A DNA stretch of 51,327 nucleotides. It comes from a virus. The position numbers were made by a program, and so were the translations under genes. The notes beneath the pieces are model-generated. The model searched no databases. It was not told the DNA's origin and worked only from the letters and a program-made list of their open reading frames with translations. The stretch covers positions 1-51,327 of IMG/VR virus record IMGVR_UViG_3300010354_000127; one strand, given 5' to 3'. Of this stretch, positions 29,884 to 39,140 are shown piece after piece; positions within the stretch are counted from its first letter, which is position 1, and each line of letters begins with the position of its first letter.

Positions 29884-30633
29884 TCAGCGAACAATGATGA
29901 CGCCGACGCTGCTGCAGTCGATGCCAGCCGGCGCCGCCTGGTTGGTGGAGCCAACGAGGATGCGCAGAGCTTGGGGCGTCTTCGTCGTCGGCGCCGAGGT
30001 CTGGCTGTTGGCGTGGTAGTCGACAACCGTCTTCGGGTTGTTGGTCGCAGACGATGGCGCCATGCCGGCTGCTGCGTAGTTGGCGTCAACCAGTGCAGCG
30101 GCGAAGTTGATCACGTAGTCGCCGGTGCCGCAGTCGCTGATCGAGTGAACGTTGTTGTGGGCGTTGATCTGGCAGCGCTTGATGGCGACGTTGCCACTGG
30201 TGCTGCCGCTGGTGCCGTGAGTGACCGTGAACGTGTTGGCGTCGGGCACGCTGACGATCGTGAAGACGCCATCGCTGGCCGTGCCGGAGGTGAAGTCCAG
30301 CGAGACCACGTGGCCAGGCAGGTAGCCGTGAGCCGTGCTGCTGACGGTGACGGTGGTGCCGCTGCGGACGTAGGTGGCACTGACGTCTGCCTGCAGGGTG
30401 CCATTGAACGACACCCAGGTCGGAGTGCCGATCGGGGCCGCCTGCTGGAACGCTGTCAGCCTGGCGTCGAAGGTCGCGACCAGTGCCTCTACGGCAGCGA
30501 AGTCCGCCAGCAGCTCAGGGATCTCACTGGGCTGGGTCTGCAGCTGCCAGCCAGTGCCGTTGAACCGCCAGGTGCGGCCCTGATACGAAACGGTCTGGTT
30601 GACCGTTGGATTGGCTGGGAAGTCGAGGGCCAT
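29884..30633 (-). CDS. Tail-associated adhesion protein, cyanophage-type
   Basis: 249 aa. Start MALDFPANPTVNQTVSYQGRTWRFNGTGWQLQ is a common N-terminus of phage tail-fibre proteins. The middle holds a beta domain, YVRSGTTVTVSSTAHGYLPGHVVSLDFTSGTASDGVFTIVSVPDANTFTVTHG, also seen in the 480-aa protein at 32232. The C-terminus is unrecognised. It lies between the other fibre genes and the sheath. Confidence 0.6.
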   Translation of the reverse strand: MALDFPANPTVNQTVSYQGRTWRFNGTGWQLQTQPSEIPELLADFAAVEALVATFDARLTAFQQAAPIGTPTWVSFNGTLQADVSATYVRSGTTVTVSSTAHGYLPGHVVSLDFTSGTASDGVFTIVSVPDANTFTVTHGTSGSTSGNVAIKRCQINAHNNVHSISDCGTGDYVINFAAALVDANYAAAGMAPSSATNNPKTVVDYHANSQTSAPTTKTPQALRILVGSTNQAAPAGIDCSSVGVIIVR

Positions 30634-30635
30634 GA

Positions 30636-31133
30636 TCAGAGGATGAGTGTGACGCGACGCGGACGGGGCAGTTCAAGCTCGGCCCAGCTGAGAACAGCAG
30701 TAGTGGTGCCATCCGTTGTGGTGGGCCGAAAGGTTAGGCCTAGTTGCCAGTTGGATCTGTAAAGCGCGGAGATTGAGAACTGCTGCTCAAATGTCTGCCA
30801 GCCGCCCATTGTGCTGCCGCCAAAGCTGATGGTGCTGCCGTTTCTGACGTTGTAGACGCTGGTGGTCAGGTTCAAGTTGCCGCCACCACCAATGACTCCA
30901 CCGCTGATCTTGGCAGCTCGCCATCTGACGACTCCAACATCACTGCCAAACTGAGTCAGCGATGTAGCTGCCAGGCCGATCCGCAGCTCTTCGCCAGATG
31001 AGCCCCCCAAAATGTAGGTGGCATCGTTGGGAATCGCTTCATTGATGCTGGTGAAGCTGCCGGTCCACGGGGTAAGGCCAACCACGTTGCTCCCGTAGCT
31101 GATCACCTGATCTGGCCTGAGGATCTCGCGCAT
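30636..31133 (-). CDS. Tail-associated protein of unknown function, 165 aa
   Basis: ATG at 31133 overlaps the previous stop (ATGA). All-beta, with GGGGNLNLTTSVYNVRNGSTISFGGSTMGGWQTFEQQFSISALYRSNWQLGLTFRPT. Likely a receptor-binding or fibre-tip module. GC is lower than the neighbours, as is usual for exchanged host-range genes. No family recognised. Confidence 0.55.
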   Translation of the reverse strand: MREILRPDQVISYGSNVVGLTPWTGSFTSINEAIPNDATYILGGSSGEELRIGLAATSLTQFGSDVGVVRWRAAKISGGVIGGGGNLNLTTSVYNVRNGSTISFGGSTMGGWQTFEQQFSISALYRSNWQLGLTFRPTTTDGTTTAVLSWAELELPRPRRVTLIL

Positions 31134-32227
31134 CAGAATGTCAGGCTCACATTCAAGCTGGAGACAAACCCACTCAGGGCAGATGTCGTCAGCCAGACCC
31201 AGCTGTTGGCCGGGATGCTGGCATTGCTGAACGAGGTGGTCGCCTGGCCTGTGGTGGTGTTGGTGGTTGTGATCCCTCCGGTGACAACCTCGGTGCCAGC
31301 TTGGCTGAAGTCAGCACCAAAGCGGATCGAGAACGTTGCGCTCGGGGTGCTGCTGCCCATCACCACCGAGCTGATGCGCGAGATCGTCAACGCCGAGGTG
31401 GTGTAGAACAGCGCCACCTTCTCGCTCGACGTCGGGCTGACGATGCTGACCGCCTTGGGACCCATGGCACCAGGGGCACCAGGAGCGCCGGTCTCGCCGC
31501 GCGGGAGGATGAAGTTCAGGATGGCAGCCGTGGCTGTCCCCGAGTTCGTGACTTGCGCTGCGCTTCCGGGCGCGCTGGTGGCAACAGTGCCGATGCTGAC
31601 CAGGCCGGCGGGGCCCGAGGCGCCATAGCCAGGCGCGCCAGTCTCCACCCACTGTGAGGTGTTGCCGTCGTTCAGCCAGGTGTAGCGGATGCCCGTCGTC
31701 GCATCCAGCCACTCATCGCCTGGCGACGGGCTGGCGGGTGCGGTCTGGCTGAAGGTGAAGGCGTTGGGGCCCACGCCACCGCCGCCGCCACCGCCGCCCA
31801 GGACAGCCTTGACGAACGCCGTGGTGGCGAGCCTGGTGCTGTCGTCGGCCGCATCCTGCGTGGGCGCCGTGGGGGTGCCGGTGAACGCTGGGCTGTTCAG
31901 CCTGGCCACACCGCTCACGTCATCGGCGGTGAGCTCCACATCGCCCGTCTTGCCGGCGACACTCTGCACCGCCTCATCCCCAGCCTTGAGGAACGACTGA
32001 TCGCGCACCCATTTCGTCGTCGCGACCCGGCTGCTGTTGTCGTTCGCCGGTGGAGTGGTGGCCGTTGGCGTCCCGGTGAGGGCAGGGCTCTCCTTCGGCG
32101 CCCGTGCGTCCATGTCCGCATCCACCTGATCCAGGGCGGTGCGCAGGCGCGTCACGTCATCGATCAGCAGGTTCGCCGCGTTGGGCTTCGGATAGCCCCG
32201 CTTCTCAGTCGTGTCGTTGATCGGCAT
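31133..32227 (-). CDS. Tail fibre protein with collagen-like module
   Basis: 364 aa. Two fibre repeats, SPALTGTPTATTPP..SRVATTKWV and SPAFTGTPTAPTQD..TRLATTAFV, a Gly8 linker, GDEWLDATTGIRYTWLNDG, then a module SIGTVATSAPGSAAQVTNSGTATAAILNFILPRGETGAPGAPGAMG shared with the fibre at 40734. A beta C-terminal head follows. Binds the host surface; type of receptor unknown. Confidence 0.72.
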   Translation of the reverse strand: MPINDTTEKRGYPKPNAANLLIDDVTRLRTALDQVDADMDARAPKESPALTGTPTATTPPANDNSSRVATTKWVRDQSFLKAGDEAVQSVAGKTGDVELTADDVSGVARLNSPAFTGTPTAPTQDAADDSTRLATTAFVKAVLGGGGGGGGVGPNAFTFSQTAPASPSPGDEWLDATTGIRYTWLNDGNTSQWVETGAPGYGASGPAGLVSIGTVATSAPGSAAQVTNSGTATAAILNFILPRGETGAPGAPGAMGPKAVSIVSPTSSEKVALFYTTSALTISRISSVVMGSSTPSATFSIRFGADFSQAGTEVVTGGITTTNTTTGQATTSFSNASIPANSWVWLTTSALSGFVSSLNVSLTF

Positions 32228-32231
32228 GGGA

Positions 32232-33674
32232 TCAGATCACCACAACGCGAAGCTGGCGCACCTGGGGACGATCGGCTGCAGTGCCTTCGAGGGTCAGCCG
32301 CACGCGGGTCGTGGTGCCGCCGGCCGCGAAGCCGCTGATGGTGTGGATCCGCTCGAACCAGCCATCGCCCACCGCGGCGGTGCTGGTCACCGCCTGGGCC
32401 TGCCACGTGCCATCGGCCTTCTCCACCTCGACCGTCACGCCACTGGTGCCGGGCAGGATCGCCTCGTAGGTGATCGTCACGCGCGCGTTGGCCGCGCACG
32501 GGATGGCCCGGGTGATGTAGGTGCCGGTGGCGCGCTGCACGCCGTAGACCGCCTGCGTGCCGGCGAACAGGTACGGCGACTCCGTGACCGTGCCACGCAG
32601 CACCGCCGAGAGGTTCACCCGCTGGTTCAGCACCTCGTTCAGGCGGATCCTGGCGTTGTCGGCGCCACGGATCTGCGTGCCATCCGCGAGGGTGTAGATG
32701 AACTCGACGTCGGTGGAGTTGTTGATCCGGTCGACGCCGGCCAGCGTCAGCAGGTCCGTCACGTCGCCGACCACAGCTCGGATCGTGCCCGTCGCGGGAG
32801 TCATCGGGCTGCCAGAGACCGTGAAGGTGAAGGTGTTGGCGTCGACCACGGTCACGGTGAAGGCACCGTTGTAGCCCGACTGATCGGCGCCATAGAGCAG
32901 CACCTTCTGCCCCGTGGTGAACCCGTGCCCCGGAGCGGTGGCAGTCGCCGTGGTGCCGCTCCGGCTGATGCCGGTCACCGCCGCCTGGAAGATGTCGCCC
33001 AGGTCGACGGTCCGAGAGGTGTTGGTGAACCGGGCACCGTAGAGCCTGAACGTCAGGTCGGTGTCCTGCACCGGTGTCCAGGTCGAGGCGTTGCTCGACT
33101 TCAGGAACACCCCGACGGTGTAGGCCTGAGAGGTGACCCACTGATTGGCCGTGCTGTCGAACTTGCCCGACTGCGCGATGGCCACCGCATGGTCAGGGTC
33201 ATCGGTGAGCAGCACGATCGCGTACTCGACGTTCGCCTCGAGGTAGGTGGGCCTGGTGAAGGTGGCCTTGGTCCAGCCTGTGGTGCTGATCGAGCTCCCC
33301 AGGATGATGCCTTCCGTGACGAGGTTGTCGTTCGGGATGCCAACCGTCGTTTCGCGGATCTGGACGACGACATTGTTGGCGGTGGATCCACGCACCTTGA
33401 ACGCCAGATCGAGGCCGGTCACGTGGCGGCCCTGCTCCAGACGGAACGTCTGCGCCAGCGGGTCCACCGGTCGCGTGGCCGCCTGCAGCGTCCTGGTGAT
33501 GGTGTTCACCGTCCGCATGTTGCGGGTGACGATCTCGCCCTCGCCCACGAAGCGGGCCTCGCCCAGGCTCCCCTGATTCCCCTCGAACGCCACGCGCTTG
33601 GCACCAGCGGGCACGTTCGCGGGGATGCGGAACTTGCCGCTGATCTGGCCCTGTGCGTTTGCGGTGAGTGTCAT
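32232..33674 (-). CDS. Baseplate/tail adhesion protein, 480 aa
   Basis: ATG at 33674. Beta-rich throughout: LAQTFRLEQGRHVTGLDLAFKVRGSTANNVVVQIRETTVG, then a domain GISRSGTTATATAPGHGFTTGQKVLLYG...FTVTVVDANTFTFTVSG related to one in the 29884 protein. It follows the DUF4815 gene, with which it usually pairs in phages. Probably part of the baseplate rim or fibre network. Confidence 0.6.
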   Translation of the reverse strand: MTLTANAQGQISGKFRIPANVPAGAKRVAFEGNQGSLGEARFVGEGEIVTRNMRTVNTITRTLQAATRPVDPLAQTFRLEQGRHVTGLDLAFKVRGSTANNVVVQIRETTVGIPNDNLVTEGIILGSSISTTGWTKATFTRPTYLEANVEYAIVLLTDDPDHAVAIAQSGKFDSTANQWVTSQAYTVGVFLKSSNASTWTPVQDTDLTFRLYGARFTNTSRTVDLGDIFQAAVTGISRSGTTATATAPGHGFTTGQKVLLYGADQSGYNGAFTVTVVDANTFTFTVSGSPMTPATGTIRAVVGDVTDLLTLAGVDRINNSTDVEFIYTLADGTQIRGADNARIRLNEVLNQRVNLSAVLRGTVTESPYLFAGTQAVYGVQRATGTYITRAIPCAANARVTITYEAILPGTSGVTVEVEKADGTWQAQAVTSTAAVGDGWFERIHTISGFAAGGTTTRVRLTLEGTAADRPQVRQLRVVVI

Positions 33675-33683
33675 CGGTCAGCC

Positions 33684-35618
33684 TCAGTAGGGAGTCACGG
33701 GGATGTCGTCGAAGGTCACCTCCGTCAGCACCTCGTTTGGCTCGAAGCCAGCGAGGGAGAAGGTCACCTCGATCTGTCGCAGGAACTGTGCCGCCTGGCT
33801 GTTCACGCTGACCAGCTCCTGTCCCTGGGTCACCGTCTGGCTGACCACAACGGTGCCGCTGCCGCGATTGAACACCTGCGTGATCGGGCTGAGCCAGACG
33901 GTGTTGATCTGCTGCCAGCGGTCGATCGCCGGCGTCAGCGTCACCAGCGAGGGCAGCGGCAGGAACACCTGGAACGGGTTGATCTTCTCGCTGCCGGTCT
34001 GCCGCGTCTGGCTCAGGATGATCTCCTCGGTGAAGGGGAGTGTCCAGTCCTGGGTGTTGTTGGTCGTCGCCTGGTAGGCCGCGGCCTCGATGCCGAGGGT
34101 GAGGACGCCCTCGCTGGAACTCGCGGTCTGCGCCAGGCCCTGGTCCCGCAGGTCGTCATCGAGGAACGGATCGACGAACACGCCGCGCTTCGTCGTCGGC
34201 TCGCGGCTGCTGACGTCTCGCTGCAGTCGCTCCAGCGCCACCAGGTCGAACAGGTCGACGATCAAGGTGCGCATCCGCTCCAGCTGAACGAACGGAATGG
34301 CGCGCACGCCGTCGTTCGTCACCAGCGGGCCCACACCCCAGCGATGCTGCAGCGTCGCCAGCGGGAGCAGGGTGCTGGAGACGGACGGTGGAATGGGGTT
34401 GAACCGGGTGCTGACGCCCTTCACCCGCACGAAGTCGCCATTCTGATCGATGGCAATCCGGTCGTAGCGGGGCAGCTTCCACACGTAGTCGGCCAGCACC
34501 AGCGTGCCATTCACAGGGCCCTGAACGGCGAAGGTGCCGTTCTGCAGGTCGATCTGTGACGGCGAGACGTTGGTCAGGTAGCGGTAGGTGACGGAGTAGG
34601 TGCTGCCCGGGGCAGGCTCCGCCCCGCCGGGGGCCCAGCTCACCCTGTCGCCGTTCAGCAGGTAGTCGGTGCCGGCGGTGTAGGTTGTGCCGCCCTGCGT
34701 GATCGACTGGATGCTCAGCACCGACACGTCGGGCAGGTCATCCAGGCCGCCGGTGAAGCCGCCGCGGGTGATGGTGACCGTCTTCTGCAGGGTGGCCACC
34801 ACCTCGGTGATCTCCTGCAGCGGGAAGCGGTTCAGCTGGATGCTGCCAGGATCGCCCGTCGCCGAGGTGAAGGTGTCGGGCTCAGCCGTCACCACCTCCA
34901 GATCAGGATCCTCGGCGTAGACCAGTCGAGTGCTGACCCTCTTGTCGATCTTGTAGCCCTGGATGTTCCCGGTTCCGTCCTTGACGGTCAGGATGTTGTT
35001 TCCGCCGGTGAGCGAAACGAAGCCTACATTCAGCCCATCGACGATGTAATTGCCGTTGCTCTCCCGGTCATAGCGGGCGAGGGCCTCGAAGAAGGCGTTG
35101 TTGTTCAGCGGCGGGTTCTGAGTGATCAGGTTCCCATCCACCAGGGTGAACACTGGGTAGAACGCACCAGTGCCGAAGCCCTCGCGCCCCCACGTGCCAG
35201 TCACCTGCAGGCGGCCGGCGCCAGGTTCGTTGTAGTTGCGGGTGTTCGGGGCCGGGTCGCGGAGCGTCGCGTCATCGTCCTCGGTCAGCTCCTGCTCCAC
35301 CAGGAACACGCCGACGCGGACCAGGCCGACGATGGGGATGCTGACGACGGCCTGCGGGATGTCGCGCATCGCGCCACGCAGATAGACCGTCGCTGCCGGG
35401 CAGGTGATCTTCTCCTCGAGCAGGTCGACGATCGGGTCGACGCCTTGCACCACCTGGCCATCACGGAACACCTTGTCGGCGATCCGCCGGAGACGATCCA
35501 GCATGGTGCTCTGGATCTCGTTCAGCTCGGCCGACTGCAGGCCCTTGCTCGCACGGAACAGGAGCTGGTCGTACTGATCCGCCGGGTCGAAGCGGTTGAA
35601 GTAGCCGGGGAGGGTCAT
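33684..35618 (-). CDS. DUF4815 family baseplate/fibre protein
   Basis: 644 aa. The N-terminus GYFNRFDPADQYDQLLFRASKGLQSAELNEIQSTMLDRLRRIADKVFRDGQVVQG is the DUF4815 signature. It continues as a long beta-rich protein (FTLVDGNLITQNPPLNNNAFFEALARYDRES, YKIDKRVSTRLVYAEDPDLEV). Such proteins occur in baseplates of cyanobacterial and other phages. ATG overlaps the previous stop. Confidence 0.8.
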   Translation of the reverse strand: MTLPGYFNRFDPADQYDQLLFRASKGLQSAELNEIQSTMLDRLRRIADKVFRDGQVVQGVDPIVDLLEEKITCPAATVYLRGAMRDIPQAVVSIPIVGLVRVGVFLVEQELTEDDDATLRDPAPNTRNYNEPGAGRLQVTGTWGREGFGTGAFYPVFTLVDGNLITQNPPLNNNAFFEALARYDRESNGNYIVDGLNVGFVSLTGGNNILTVKDGTGNIQGYKIDKRVSTRLVYAEDPDLEVVTAEPDTFTSATGDPGSIQLNRFPLQEITEVVATLQKTVTITRGGFTGGLDDLPDVSVLSIQSITQGGTTYTAGTDYLLNGDRVSWAPGGAEPAPGSTYSVTYRYLTNVSPSQIDLQNGTFAVQGPVNGTLVLADYVWKLPRYDRIAIDQNGDFVRVKGVSTRFNPIPPSVSSTLLPLATLQHRWGVGPLVTNDGVRAIPFVQLERMRTLIVDLFDLVALERLQRDVSSREPTTKRGVFVDPFLDDDLRDQGLAQTASSSEGVLTLGIEAAAYQATTNNTQDWTLPFTEEIILSQTRQTGSEKINPFQVFLPLPSLVTLTPAIDRWQQINTVWLSPITQVFNRGSGTVVVSQTVTQGQELVSVNSQAAQFLRQIEVTFSLAGFEPNEVLTEVTFDDIPVTPY

Positions 35619-36103
35619 CAGAGGGTCACCACGATCTCGAAGAGCTGGCGGGTTGTGATCTCACGCACGATGGGTGCGCTGCGCTGGATGACGAGCATCC
35701 GCCCTGGATCCGCCACCTCGCTCGGGGCCAGGTAGAACTTGCCCGCCGGCACGTTCGGCGCCTTCACGGTGTCGAGGAAGATCGCCTGCTCACGGATCAC
35801 CGAGCCGAGACCTTCCTCGAACTCGAAGAAGAATCGGAAGTACAGGTGGTTCGTGGGGGTTTGCGTGACCACGAACCGGCCATCGGGCACGACGATCGGC
35901 CCGGCGTTGTCGGGAAGGCAGTAGTCGATCGACGTGGCCTGCCGCCTGCCAACCTCCGAGACGAGGGTGGAAGCGTCGACGGGTGGAGGCGGTGGGGTGT
36001 TGCCCCATGCCGGATTGCCGATGCCCCACGCCAGATGCGCGACGCGCGCCTTCACAGACGCCGCGAGGCCGATCCGGCCAGAGGTGGTCAGGATTGCTGC
36101 CAT
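35618..36103 (-). CDS. Tail-collar-like baseplate protein
   Basis: 161 aa. MAAILTTSGRIGLAASVKARVAHLAWGIGNPAWG resembles the start of phage tail-collar fibre proteins (P2 H-like). Then FVVTQTPTNHLYFRFFFEFEEGLGSVIREQAIFLDT. It lies between I and DUF4815 genes, where P2 has the fibre gene H. Family call moderate. Confidence 0.55.
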   Translation of the reverse strand: MAAILTTSGRIGLAASVKARVAHLAWGIGNPAWGNTPPPPPVDASTLVSEVGRRQATSIDYCLPDNAGPIVVPDGRFVVTQTPTNHLYFRFFFEFEEGLGSVIREQAIFLDTVKAPNVPAGKFYLAPSEVADPGRMLVIQRSAPIVREITTRQLFEIVVTL

Positions 36104-36136
36104 GGTGCGAGTCTAGCCGTGCTCCGTTCAGGCTCC

Positions 36137-37135
36137 CTATTGCAGGGTGGTGATCTGGGCTTCCCAGTTGGTGAGGTGCCACGCCTCGTCGAGGGCGTCG
36201 CGGCTCAGGATGAACCGGTCGTGATCGACCGCATGGGTGATGACGATGCCATCGACGATCGTGCCGCTCTCGAAGACGTCATCCTCGAACACATCACTGT
36301 CGAAGACCGACTGGACACCCACGCCGACGGTGGTGATGGCCGCCGGCCAGTTGGTGACGTGCCATTCCTCATCGAGGACGCCCTGGCTGAGGAGGAAGCG
36401 ATCCTGGTTCGTCGCCGCTTCCATCCGCATCGCGGTGGCGACGCTGGCCACGACCGTTTCGATCGCGACCTGGAATGCCTTCAAGGCGCCGAAGCTGACC
36501 TGCGGGAAGTCCTGCAGGTCGGACTCGATGGCCTGCGTCCACGGCTGATCGTTCCAGCTGAACAGGCCCCAGGTCAGGCCGGTGCCCAGCTCGGAATTGA
36601 ACAGCCGCACCCCGCTGTGATCCGACAGCATCCCGCCCTCGGAGAGCAGGGTGTCGTCCAGCACGAATCGGCGCATGTCGTAATGCACCGAATAGACCCG
36701 CTGCAGTCGGCTGCGCACCGGCGCGCTGATCCGGCTGAGGCCCACCAGACGGCGCAGCGCATCGAACCCGGTCGACGGCTGCTGCAGGCCCACCATGAAC
36801 TCCGACCAGCGGAAGGTGCCGGCCTCCGGTTCCTCCACCCACCCGTCAAGGTTCAGCCAGCTCAGGCCGATGGTCAGCGCCTGGGGCGTGCCCCGGATCC
36901 GCTGCCACAGGATCCCCTCGGCCAGCGCCCGGCGCTCATCCTCCAGGTAGGGCAGCAGCTCGCCGAGGCCGTATTCGTAGATCAGCCATGGCACCACGCT
37001 GTCGGGGATGTTGAGCCGCTTGGCGGTGCGGATGATCGGCACCGGACCGGCGGCCCGCACCAGGCTGGAGGTGGACCGGCTGAGGTCGCGCTCCAGCTGC
37101 GTCGCATTGGGCGGCAGCAGGTCGTGACGGCTCAT
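36137..37135 (-). CDS. Tail protein I (P2 gpI-like) with duplicated C-terminus
   Basis: 332 aa. Residues 1-190 match gpI (LLPPNATQLERDLSRSTSSL, IYEYGLGELLPYLEDERRALAEGILWQRIRGTPQALTIGLSWL). The C-terminus has two copies of a unit: DRFLLSQGVLDEEWHVTNWPAAITTV and DRFILSRDALDEAWHLTNWEAQITTL. P2 gpI is about half as long. Part of the baseplate wedge; the start overlaps the J gene stop. Confidence 0.8.
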   Translation of the reverse strand: MSRHDLLPPNATQLERDLSRSTSSLVRAAGPVPIIRTAKRLNIPDSVVPWLIYEYGLGELLPYLEDERRALAEGILWQRIRGTPQALTIGLSWLNLDGWVEEPEAGTFRWSEFMVGLQQPSTGFDALRRLVGLSRISAPVRSRLQRVYSVHYDMRRFVLDDTLLSEGGMLSDHSGVRLFNSELGTGLTWGLFSWNDQPWTQAIESDLQDFPQVSFGALKAFQVAIETVVASVATAMRMEAATNQDRFLLSQGVLDEEWHVTNWPAAITTVGVGVQSVFDSDVFEDDVFESGTIVDGIVITHAVDHDRFILSRDALDEAWHLTNWEAQITTLQ

Positions 37136-37974
37136 CGATCGCGACCGGCGAACTGCAGCGCGACGGTGCCCAGGGCCGGGGCAGTCGCTGGGTCACAGGT
37201 GACTGTGGCAACCGGCGCATTCAGCCGCACCCGTTGGATGCCAGGCCGCTGCAGCTGCGCGATCAGCCAGCTCTGCGTCACGTCCCACCCCAGACCGGCA
37301 GCAGCCTCGAATGCTGTTCGCAGGCTGGCCTCCAGTCCGTTGAACACCGCGATCGGAGTGTCGGGCAGGAGGTAGATGTCGGCGTTGACGTTCACCGTCT
37401 CGATCGTTGCGCTCACCGTCGTCACCGTGTCGGTGATCACCCGCACATCGTCGCTCTGCACCACGTTCTCCACCAGCTCCAGCAGGGCTGCATCGGCGGT
37501 TCCGTCTCCCTCCTTGCTGAGCACTGACACGCGCACCTGCCCGGGGCCGGGGCTGTCGACGTTCACGTCAGCGATCAGCGGGCTGGCGGTCAGCGCCTGG
37601 TAGCGATACCAGCTCTTGCCGCCCGCCGTGCTGCTGCCCTTGATCCGCTCGATGGTGCGGGCCCGCAGCGCCTCGTCACTCTCATCGGTCAGCCGAACGA
37701 CGCCATAGAAGGCGGCCAGATTCTCAAGGTCGGCGGAGATGGCAAACCGCAGAAGGGTTGCCTTGAGGGCGTCGTTGATGCGCTGTCTGAGGATGAGCTC
37801 GCGGGCCGCGGCCACCTCCAGGATCTTCACCCCTGGATCGGACTCGAGGATCTCGGAGTAGGAGGGATCGCGGCTCTGAAGGTCCGCAATCATTGCCTGA
37901 AGGATGGTCTCGAAGTCAAGCTCCTCGATGATCGTCGGAGCTGGAATGGAGCTGAAGTCGATTGCCGTGCTCAT
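37132..37974 (-). CDS. Baseplate assembly protein J
   Basis: 280 aa. Family marks: DFSSIPAPTIIEELDFETILQAMIADLQSRDPSYSEILESDPGVKILEVAAARELILRQRINDALKATLL, LAAFYGVVRLTDESDEALRARTIERIKG, and VRVSVLSKEGDG. Wedge component next to W and I in the P2 order V-W-J-I. ATG overlaps the W stop. Confidence 0.92.
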   Translation of the reverse strand: MSTAIDFSSIPAPTIIEELDFETILQAMIADLQSRDPSYSEILESDPGVKILEVAAARELILRQRINDALKATLLRFAISADLENLAAFYGVVRLTDESDEALRARTIERIKGSSTAGGKSWYRYQALTASPLIADVNVDSPGPGQVRVSVLSKEGDGTADAALLELVENVVQSDDVRVITDTVTTVSATIETVNVNADIYLLPDTPIAVFNGLEASLRTAFEAAAGLGWDVTQSWLIAQLQRPGIQRVRLNAPVATVTCDPATAPALGTVALQFAGRDR

Positions 37975-38312
37975 CAGATCACCAGCCCCTCGATCTCGAT
38001 GCGCTTGCCCTCGAGGAGATAGTAGCCAACGAGGCTCAGCTCGATCCTGCCTTCAGAGCTGACGCTGTGCACCTTCACCTGCTCCAGGCGGAGGCGTGGT
38101 TCCCAGCGGTCGAGCGCTTCGGCGGTGGCGGCCACCAGGTCGGCGACGAGGCTGGCATTGATGGGGCGATCGACCAGGCGGGGGAGGTTGCTGCCGTAGT
38201 CGCGGCGATGCACCCGTGATCCGACGGGAGTGGTGAGGATGTCCTCGATGCTCTGCTTCAGGTGGTCGAAGCCACCGAGCGCCTTGCCGGTCGTGCGGCT
38301 CATGCCGGCCAT
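37974..38312 (-). CDS. Baseplate wedge protein W (gp25-like)
   Basis: 112 aa from the ATG at 38312, which has GAGGAGG 6 nt upstream. FDHLKQSIEDILTTPVGSRVHRRDYGSNLPRLVDRP is the gp25/gpW lysozyme-fold signature, and EGRIELSLVGYYLLEGKRIEIEGL ends it. A conserved starter of sheath assembly. Confidence 0.92.
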   Translation of the reverse strand: MAGMSRTTGKALGGFDHLKQSIEDILTTPVGSRVHRRDYGSNLPRLVDRPINASLVADLVAATAEALDRWEPRLRLEQVKVHSVSSEGRIELSLVGYYLLEGKRIEIEGLVI

Positions 38313-38322
38313 CGCCGCCTCC

Positions 38323-38580
38323 TCAGTTGCAGTAGACGTTCGAGCTCCCACCGGTCAGGGTAGCCCCGCAGGCGGTGCTGTCCCCGACGCGCGCGATGCG
38401 GCGGCCATTGGCCTGCGTGTCGTCGCTGGCGGTGACGATCGGGTTGGGCCCGTGAATGGGGCAGCTGTAGATGTCGCCGATGCGGGCCACCGAAATGCCG
38501 TTCACGCGAATGGAGGGGCTGCCAGTGGTGACCACACCACCGTGGCTGCCAGGGTCTCCAACTCGCACGACGCTGGGCAT
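38323..38580 (-). CDS. PAAR-like spike tip protein
   Basis: 85 aa. Two PAAR-type units: VVRVGDPGSHGGVVTTGSPSIRVNGISVARIGDIYSCPIHG and ANGRRIARVGDSTACGATLTGGSSNVYCN, with His and Cys that could bind the metal at the tip. It caps the V spike, encoded just upstream. Confidence 0.85.
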   Translation of the reverse strand: MPSVVRVGDPGSHGGVVTTGSPSIRVNGISVARIGDIYSCPIHGPNPIVTASDDTQANGRRIARVGDSTACGATLTGGSSNVYCN

Positions 38581-38582
38581 GG

Positions 38583-39140
38583 TCAGGGGTTCAGGTTGAT
38601 GGATGAGCCGCTGATCGTCACCGCGCCTGTGGCCTGGATGGTGGCCGATCCTCCGGCCTGAACGGTGGTGTCACCCGAGGACTGGATAGTCACGGTGCCG
38701 GCCTTGACCAGGACGGTGCCGTTGCTGGCGGTGGTGTCGATCAGATACTGGTTCGCCTCGCGGTCATATTCGATGACGGTGCCGTCGTCGAACGTCTGGC
38801 GCTGCACCGTTTCGCGGTCGCCGTTCTGGTTGTCGTTGGAGAAGGCAGCGGGGAGCGCGACAGCATTGGCCAGCTCGCCAGAGGGGGCCAGCAGCAGCAT
38901 CACCTCGCCGACCTCCGGCGCCCACCAGAAGCGATCGCCGCCCGCGCGCAGCGTGATCCATGGGATCCAATCGGTGAGCAGCTCACCCTCCTGGAGCTCC
39001 ACCCGGATCAACGCCTTCTCATAGTCCGCCTCCTTCACCACGCCATAGCGGATGAAGTTCGCGCCGCGCCGTGAGGCCTCGGTGTGCTCGAACGCACCGA
39101 CGCCAGAGGTGATCTGATCGTCGCGATTAACCCTGAGCAC
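38583..39140 (-). CDS. Baseplate spike protein V
   Basis: 185 aa from a GTG at 39140 inside the end of the upstream gene. OB-like part ANFIRYGVVKEADYEKALIRVELQEGELLTDWIPWITLRAGGDRFWWAPEVGEVMLLLAPSG, then a repetitive beta needle (VLVKAGTVTIQSSGDTTVQAGGSATIQATGAVTISGS). That is the P2 gpV layout. The needle is short. Confidence 0.85.
   Translation of the reverse strand: MLRVNRDDQITSGVGAFEHTEASRRGANFIRYGVVKEADYEKALIRVELQEGELLTDWIPWITLRAGGDRFWWAPEVGEVMLLLAPSGELANAVALPAAFSNDNQNGDRETVQRQTFDDGTVIEYDREANQYLIDTTASNGTVLVKAGTVTIQSSGDTTVQAGGSATIQATGAVTISGSSINLNP

Noticed and set aside
28450-30762. 770-residue plus-strand frame opposite sheath and fibre genes
   Set aside because: Runs across several genes on the other strand; no ribosome site or domain.
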